Below are positions 32,024 to 36,154 of a stretch of DNA of 36,154 nt, piece after piece (position 1 is the first letter of the stretch; each line of letters starts with the position of its first letter). Both the position numbers and the translations under genes were made by a program. The DNA comes from Deltaproteobacteria bacterium. Lineage in GTDB: Bacteria; Bdellovibrionota_C; UBA2361; OMII01. The stretch is taken from contig CANLJX010000016.1 in the NCBI GenBank assembly GCA_947491545.1, forward strand, positions 1-36,154, given 5' to 3'. Below the pieces are notes generated by a model that worked only from the letters and a program-made list of their open reading frames with translations, did no database searches and was not told the origin of the DNA.

Positions 32024-32776
32024 ATGAACACCGCGCCCGACATGACACCTCAGCAGGAGCAGCTCTCCGACACCTCGGCGTCGGGGCTCGCGCTGTATCG
32101 TCAGCTCGCGGTTGGTGACGCCTCGCTGCTGCACTTCCTCGGATACGAAGCAGCGCAACTTGTTTGCGCGGGGCTCCCGGGTCTGCTTGGACTAGGATTC
32201 CGCTCAATTCTTTACCCTCCACTCTTTAAGTCCTGCGGGAAGCGGCCAGCTCTCGGTCGCGGAATCGTGCTTCGTGTCCCGAAACAGATTGAGCTTGGCT
32301 CCGGGGTCATCGTTGACGACTACGCGGCGCTTGATGTGCGTGGGAAAGACGCCGGAATCTCAATCGGCGACCGCGCTATCATCGGCCGTTACTCAACGGT
32401 CGCTGCCAAGGGCGGAACGATCTCGCTCGGCGCAGGATGCAACATCGGCTCGTACTGTCGCGTCGCGACGAACTCCCGAGTTGAAATCGGGCAGAGCGTG
32501 CTGCTCGGTGCTTACTGTTACGTTGGCCCTGGCAATCACCAGGAGGGCTCTGAAGGGCAATCGCTGATTGCAGCACCGATGGAGATCCGGGGTGGCGTGA
32601 CGATCGGCGATCACGCGTGGCTCGGGGCCCGTGTCACAGTGCTCGACGGAGTCCGAATCGGGCGCCATGCCATTATCGGCGCGCACTCAGTGGTCAAAGA
32701 TGACGTGCCAGACTTTGCAGTAGCGGTTGGCGCCCCCGCGAAGATCATTCGTGTTCGGGACCCTCACGCGCGTTAA
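32024..32776 (+). CDS. Hexapeptide-repeat (left-handed beta-helix) acyltransferase
   Basis: The 250-residue product contains the imperfect [LIV]-G-x4 repeats of left-handed beta-helix transferases from about residue 90 on: IELGSGVIVDDYAALDV, ISIGDRAIIGRYSTVAAKG, ISLGAGCNIGSYCRVATNS, VEIGQSVLLGAYCYVG, then the GNH segment with the typical catalytic His, VTIGDHAWLGARVTVLDGVRIGRHAIIGAHSVV and the closing PDFAVAVGAPAKIIR. Enzymes with this layout transfer acetyl groups from acetyl-CoA to sugars, often for surface polysaccharide. The first 85 residues hold a hydrophobic, perhaps membrane-associated, helix region (LLHFLGYEAAQLVCAGLPGLLGLG). The ATG at 32024 has no evident ribosome-binding site. It stands alone between two repeat-bearing gaps; the acceptor sugar is unknown. 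Confidence 0.9.
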   Translation: MNTAPDMTPQQEQLSDTSASGLALYRQLAVGDASLLHFLGYEAAQLVCAGLPGLLGLGFRSILYPPLFKSCGKRPALGRGIVLRVPKQIELGSGVIVDDYAALDVRGKDAGISIGDRAIIGRYSTVAAKGGTISLGAGCNIGSYCRVATNSRVEIGQSVLLGAYCYVGPGNHQEGSEGQSLIAAPMEIRGGVTIGDHAWLGARVTVLDGVRIGRHAIIGAHSVVKDDVPDFAVAVGAPAKIIRVRDPHAR

Positions 32777-32889
32777 TCCCTCCACCCCTTTTTAATTTCC
32801 GTCACCGGGAACAGCGCCGGAACCGGTGCCGTTCGGCTCTGTAGAAAACATGTGTAGCCGCAATTCAGGTCGTCGCGGGCGATAGCATT

Positions 32890-33065
32890 CCTCATCTTCA
32901 TCCTAATCCTGCTCTTTCTCCTGCACCTGCACCGACTCCTGCTCATAATCAAGAAATTTCAGGGGATTGCCCATGATTTTCGTGCCGAGATATCGGGATG
33001 AGGATTAGGAATCCGGTGCGAGTGCAGGACGAGGGGAAGAAGAAAGATGAAGAGGAGGATGAGGA
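32890..33065. repeat. Dispersed inverted-repeat element, copy B
   Basis: The left arm (CTCATC at about 32891 through CCTAATCC at 32902-32909 to CTCCTGCACCTGCACC at 32918-32933) pairs imperfectly with the right arm (GGATTAGG at 33002-33009, CGGTGC and TGCAGGAC around 33014-33030, then GAAGAAGAAAGATGAAGAGGAGGATGAGG). The left arm equals that of copy A at 28 of 32 positions. Outside it, CCGGGAAC/GCCGGAACCGG words near 32806-32835 and their rough complements near 33120-33145 suggest a second, outer pair of arms. The whole gene-free stretch 32777-33252 is taken up by it; no coding gene is seen. Confidence 0.7.
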
Positions 33066-33252
33066 AAAGCCCTCACAGCTATGAACTCCTGCGGGGCCAA
33101 GCACGTTTTCTGGAGAGCAGCGCCGTTTCCGTTCCCGACACCGTTGTGGCTGGTTCATATGCCTTAGTGCTGATTCGAATGGCGTTACCCGCCCCACTTG
33201 TGATCCAGAAGTGCCTTTTGATCCTTCGCCGTAAGCATTACTCTCTCTCCCA

Positions 33253-34125
33253 ATGAAGCTCCTCGTCGCTACAATCCTTCTAGCTCTCTTCGCTGCCCTG
33301 GGGTTTGGGGGTTATTGGGCATACGAGGCGTACCTCGCTGTTTTTCCGCCACTTCCCCCGGGGCTGTACGCGGGGGTGCTCCAAGCCGAGGGGCGAAACG
33401 CAGCGGCACTGCTGATCGACAGCAGTCGCGGGTCGCGCGACCTTTGGGTCTCAGTTGGGGATCCGGCGATGCCGGCGCAGCGGACGAAGACGGTGGATTC
33501 TTCTGGCAGCACAGGGCTCCCGCTTATCGTGACAGGCACCAGCACCCGCCTGCGGCTTGTAGGCGCGGAGCGCCGCAACGGTGAGATCGAAGGCTCGTTC
33601 ATCGACCCGATTCGGAATGAGCGAGGAAGATGGCATGTTCGTCGCGTCAGTGCGCCAGCTCTCGCCTCGCAAGAGCGTAACGACCTTTCCTCCTGGGCCT
33701 CTTTGTACCGAGAGCTAGTTACGAAAGAGCAGCCCCCCGCGGCCGAAGAGAGCGGAGACATGGCAGCCATGCAGGCTGAGCTCGACCGGGCAGTTGAAGA
33801 GTTCGACCGAGCGTCAAAGCTGACTCCGCAAGGAGAGCTTGCGCACTTAAGTCGAGACTCTGTGAGGCGCGAGGGGCGCTGGATTCAAGACATTCTGGGA
33901 GCGGGCTCTCCAGAGACAAACCCGTCGTTTGAAGCAGAGCTCGAGCGCGCGTATCGGGTTAAGGAGCTGCTCGACCAGATCTCAGAGGAGCGGCGATTGC
34001 TCGACCAAGGCAGCAGGGCCGAGAGCGAAGATCTGGTTAGTGAGGAGGGTAGCGATGCCGAGCCCAAGCCCGATGCACAAGGGGAAACCGGCGAGGGCGA
34101 GGAGGGCTTCTACCGTGACCTGTAG
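33253..34125 (+). CDS. Unknown membrane-anchored protein with charged C-terminal tail
   Basis: I do not recognise the family. One N-terminal membrane helix (about 3-27) without an obvious cleavage site probably anchors the protein facing the periplasm. Residues 35-135 are beta-rich (LYAGVLQAEGRNAAALLIDS, TSTRLRLVGAERRNGEIEGSFIDP), resembling a small barrel or sandwich. Residues 165-270 are helical and charged, with likely coiled-coil stretches (AAMQAELDRAVEEFDRASKL and later ELERAYRVKELLDQISEERRLLD). The last 20 residues are acidic. The ATG at 33253 has a pyrimidine-rich leader and no ribosome-binding site. The next gene starts inside it, 71 bases before the stop, so the two proteins are probably made and used together. 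Confidence 0.75.
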   Translation: MKLLVATILLALFAALGFGGYWAYEAYLAVFPPLPPGLYAGVLQAEGRNAAALLIDSSRGSRDLWVSVGDPAMPAQRTKTVDSSGSTGLPLIVTGTSTRLRLVGAERRNGEIEGSFIDPIRNERGRWHVRRVSAPALASQERNDLSSWASLYRELVTKEQPPAAEESGDMAAMQAELDRAVEEFDRASKLTPQGELAHLSRDSVRREGRWIQDILGAGSPETNPSFEAELERAYRVKELLDQISEERRLLDQGSRAESEDLVSEEGSDAEPKPDAQGETGEGEEGFYRDL

Positions 34126-34906
34126 CATCTTCCGCACTCTAATTTTCACGGCAGTTCTTGCCTCTCCATGTGCGGCCTCGGCTGACGGCCGATCGATCTT
34201 CGTCGCGCATTCAGTGCAGGCGACGGGTGAAGCGCGAGCTGCGTACGTGGCAGTCTCGCAGGCGGACCGGCTTCTCGGAGTCTCCTCGGCAGTGACCATC
34301 CCGGGCTCTAAGGCGGGGGAGCTGTTCGTTGTCGGGCGCGTGCTCGCTCAGCACGCTGACTCAGGAACCTTGTCGATGCTCGCCACAGTAGAGCTTCAGG
34401 ACGGCTCGGTCGCATCGAGCGCATGGGAAGTCGACGCAAGCTCCAAGCCGGATCTCTCGATGCTGAGCGTTAATGAGCTGCGCGCGCGCGTTGCGGCGGC
34501 ACGTTCTGTGAGCGAGCGAACCGGAGGCGCGGTGACGCGCAGCCCTGCTATGAGCGAGCTGCTTAAGTTTGAGCGGGTGCTAGGAGGCGACACCCTCCCG
34601 GCGGACGCAGAGGCGCACCGCCAGCGGCTCGCTGACTTGCGAGAGATAACTAAGCAGCGGCTCGCTGCCCTGAGCAGCCAGCCTGCTCCGGCAGCCTTCA
34701 GGAAGCGCCAGAAAGATCTCGCCGAGCAGCTTAACGCCATTACGCTTGCGCTCAAGGCGGAAGAGGCGCGGCGTCGGGAGAGTGGAATGGCGGTGTCTCC
34801 TGAGCTTCAGGAGAAGCTCGACCTAATCGAGTCAACGAAGGACGAGCATATCGATCTGCTCCGGAAGGAGCTGATGGAGCTGCGCAGAGAGCGCGGGGCG
34901 GAGTAG
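34055..34906 (+). CDS. Unknown exported coiled-coil protein
   Basis: I do not recognise the family. The frame is open from 33929, but the ATG at 34055 is preferred because GAGGAGGGT lies six bases before it and a signal peptide (basic MPSPSP...RARR, then FRTLIFTAVLASPCAASA) begins soon after; an ATG at 34073 is also possible. The mature N-terminal half (VQATGEARAAYVAVSQADRLLGVSSAVTI, ELFVVGRVLAQ, LSMLATVELQDGSV) looks beta-rich. The second half is strongly helical, with leucine- and charge-rich heptads through to the end, a likely coiled coil. It shares its first 71 bases with the upstream gene, another membrane/coiled-coil protein, suggesting a two-component envelope structure. Confidence 0.75.
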   Translation: MPSPSPMHKGKPARARRASTVTCSIFRTLIFTAVLASPCAASADGRSIFVAHSVQATGEARAAYVAVSQADRLLGVSSAVTIPGSKAGELFVVGRVLAQHADSGTLSMLATVELQDGSVASSAWEVDASSKPDLSMLSVNELRARVAAARSVSERTGGAVTRSPAMSELLKFERVLGGDTLPADAEAHRQRLADLREITKQRLAALSSQPAPAAFRKRQKDLAEQLNAITLALKAEEARRRESGMAVSPELQEKLDLIESTKDEHIDLLRKELMELRRERGAE

Positions 34907-35076
34907 GCCAGCAGCACATTGTCCTCCGCAGGCACAGCCTAAAGAGCCGCCCTGGTACCAAGCCTTACAGAAAGCGACCGCTGCAGACACGCGGAATTGG
35001 ATGGCGGCGGCCGATCGTTTGATTTTCGCTCCCTCTCAGTCCTACTATCTCAAGCGCTACTTCTTCCGCTCAGAAG

Positions 35077-35100
35077 ACTGCTCTCGCAGTGAGAGGCAGT
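35077..35100 (+). promoter_or_regulatory. Hairpin just before the ribosome-binding site of the 35120 gene
   Basis: ACTGC-TCTC (35077-35085) pairs with GAGAG-GCAGT (35091-35100) with one bulged base and a 5-base loop. The gene's GGAGG lies a few bases later, itself within a small TTCC/GGAA palindrome. It may end an upstream transcript or control translation. The rest of the gap 34907-35119 holds nothing I can identify. Confidence 0.3.
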
Positions 35101-35119
35101 TTCCTGGAGGAAGGTTTTT

Positions 35120-35539
35120 ATGGTTCGCATCTATTTCGAGCGTGTCGTCAATCCTGCGGTCCCGGCTGAGAGCTTCGGGGTGAAGTTCTCGGTTGAAAAG
35201 GGCGTGGAGGTTCCGCCAATCAAGACTACTTGGGGCTGCTGCCCTGAAGAAGCTCTTGCAGTCTGGCTGATCCGGAACAAGGCAGTTGTGTCCAAACGGA
35301 GCAGCACGCTGAGAAAGCTGATCAACGCGGCGATCCGCTTGGCGGCGCCCGACCAGCTTGTGCACCAGGTATCGGCACGGCCGTACCTGCTGACAGAAGG
35401 ATTGGGCACCGAGGTGGTCATCGACGGCGAGGAAGCGAAGGCTTGGGCGAGAAGCGGCAACCACAACTCATCGTGGGTGTCGTGCGTCATAAGAGATGAA
35501 TTCATCGTCACATGGACGAAGATCAAGGTTGAGGCTTAA
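35120..35539 (+). CDS. Unknown small soluble protein, 139 residues
   Basis: I do not recognise it. The protein is mixed alpha/beta without signal peptide or membrane helix. It contains WGCCPEEALAVWLIRNKAVV with two adjacent cysteines, and a basic helix STLRKLINAAIRLAAP, then beta strands near the end (SSWVSCVIRDEFIVTWTKIKV). The start is well supported: GGAGG lies 10 bases before the ATG at 35120. It is flanked by the coiled-coil pair upstream and a convergent permease gene; its role is unknown. Confidence 0.65.
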   Translation: MVRIYFERVVNPAVPAESFGVKFSVEKGVEVPPIKTTWGCCPEEALAVWLIRNKAVVSKRSSTLRKLINAAIRLAAPDQLVHQVSARPYLLTEGLGTEVVIDGEEAKAWARSGNHNSSWVSCVIRDEFIVTWTKIKVEA

Positions 35540-35685
35540 TTTTTTGGGGAGGGGAGACGGATTTTTTCGTATCCTCAACTGCCCTCCAAAAGAGAGCAGT
35601 CCTCTGAGTGGAAGAGGTAGCGTTTCCCCGCCAACAGCCAAGGCCATCACCTTGCAGCGCTTGCGTAAAAGCGGGCGCTTAGCCG

Positions 35686-36154
35686 CTAGAGACCGAGCAG
35701 CTGCTGCACTTGCTTCGCCAATAGAGCCAGCACCACCACGATAAAAAGCCCACGAATGAAGCCTACACCACGCTTCAGGGAGAGGTGTGCGCCGACGTAC
35801 GCTCCAGCCACGTTCGCCACGGCCATCCCGAAAGCCAGCTCGTAGCGCACATTACCGGTTGGGATAAAGTACGCCAGGGCAGCGAGGTTGGTAGCGATGT
35901 TGATGACTTTGGCGCTAGCCGAGGCGTGCAGGAAGTCAAAGCCGAGCAGGACTGCGAACGAGAAGAGCAGGAAGCTCCCGGTTCCTGGCCCGATTAGGCC
36001 ATCGTAGAATCCGATCACGGCGCCGAGAAGTGCCGCTACGATGCCCTGAGCCCGCGGCGAGAGCGTCGGGGCGTGCACCCTGCCGATGCTTGGGCGAAAG
36101 ATAGTAAAGAGCAGCACAGCGAAGAGCGCGGCAACAACTACGGGGCGCAGGACC
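35686..36154 (-). CDS. TauE/SafE-family permease, C-terminal part (cut by the window edge)
   Basis: The minus-strand frame stays open to the right edge at 36154, so the start lies beyond the window; the visible 155 residues are the C-terminal half. TauE/SafE proteins are eight-helix inner-membrane exporters of sulfite or organosulfonates. The half-repeat signature is clear: GAVIGFYDGLIGPGTGSFLLFSF, then LGFDFLHASASAKVINIATNLAALAYF, and the closing helices with GMAVANVAGAYVGAHLSLKRGVGFIRGLFIVVV, as in the second half of the family. A GTG at 36117 opens a shorter frame but cannot be the real start because conserved sequence extends upstream of it. Substrate unknown. Confidence 0.88.
   Translation of the reverse strand, partial: VLRPVVVAALFAVLLFTIFRPSIGRVHAPTLSPRAQGIVAALLGAVIGFYDGLIGPGTGSFLLFSFAVLLGFDFLHASASAKVINIATNLAALAYFIPTGNVRYELAFGMAVANVAGAYVGAHLSLKRGVGFIRGLFIVVVLALLAKQVQQLLGL

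Noticed and set aside
35001-35183. A 60-residue plus-strand frame before and overlapping the 35120 gene (MAAADRLIFAPSQSYY...)
   Set aside because: Composition is fairly protein-like, but it has no ribosome-binding site, overlaps a gene with a good one in another frame, and shows no motif.

Overview
The window reads as a chromosomal segment of a Gram-negative bacterium with moderately high GC (well above half, judged by eye). The evidence is an ADP-heptose epimerase (lipopolysaccharide inner core), periplasmic and secreted proteins with ordinary signal peptides, complex I subunit NuoB, and a complete inner-membrane core of a Tad/Flp pilus machine. I cannot place it to species. Gene order and the divergence of most proteins suggest a poorly sampled lineage, possibly a delta-proteobacterium-like group, but this is inference. 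No rRNA, tRNA, CRISPR array or transposase was seen.

Layout. 1-7.9 kb: a secreted SNase-type nuclease, a long GT5 glycogen/starch-synthase-like enzyme, a Nudix hydrolase, the heptose epimerase HldD, a DUF2071 protein and a small membrane protein with a SHOCT tail. 8-12.8 kb: a three-gene minus-strand operon (rRNA-methyltransferase-like, nitroreductase, GT39-type membrane glycosyltransferase), a small plus-strand gene, and an ALG5-like polyprenyl-phosphate glycosyltransferase. 13-18.3 kb, plus strand: a DUF255/thioredoxin protein, an ADP-ribose-pyrophosphatase-like Nudix enzyme, a TMEM43-family membrane protein, a membrane protein overlapping a secreted beta-propeller. 18.6-20.4 kb: a rhomboid-fold membrane protein without evident catalytic His, and an unknown soluble protein.

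20.65-30.59 kb is the centre of interest: one tightly packed ten-gene operon, tadZ-flp-cpaB-tadA-tadB-tadC-(TadG-like)-tadE followed by two signalling genes. The 58-codon Flp pilin gene is easily missed. The last two genes, each joined by a 4-base ATGA overlap, encode (i) a protein that looks like the N-terminal domains of a PilB/GspE secretion ATPase with no motor domain, fused to a receiver domain, and (ii) a hybrid histidine kinase with its own receiver. Together they look like a dedicated phosphorelay feeding into pilus assembly. No secretin, prepilin peptidase or TadD is present in the cluster.

30.57-36.15 kb: a solitary nuoB convergent with the kinase, an FKBP-type isomerase, a hexapeptide-repeat acyltransferase, a pair of overlapping genes for membrane/secreted coiled-coil proteins, an unknown small protein, and a TauE/SafE permease gene running off the right edge. 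Several intergenic gaps carry long imperfect inverted repeats. Two of them (about 19.46-19.68 and 32.89-33.06 kb) share a 32-base arm at 28 of 32 positions and so represent a dispersed repeat family.
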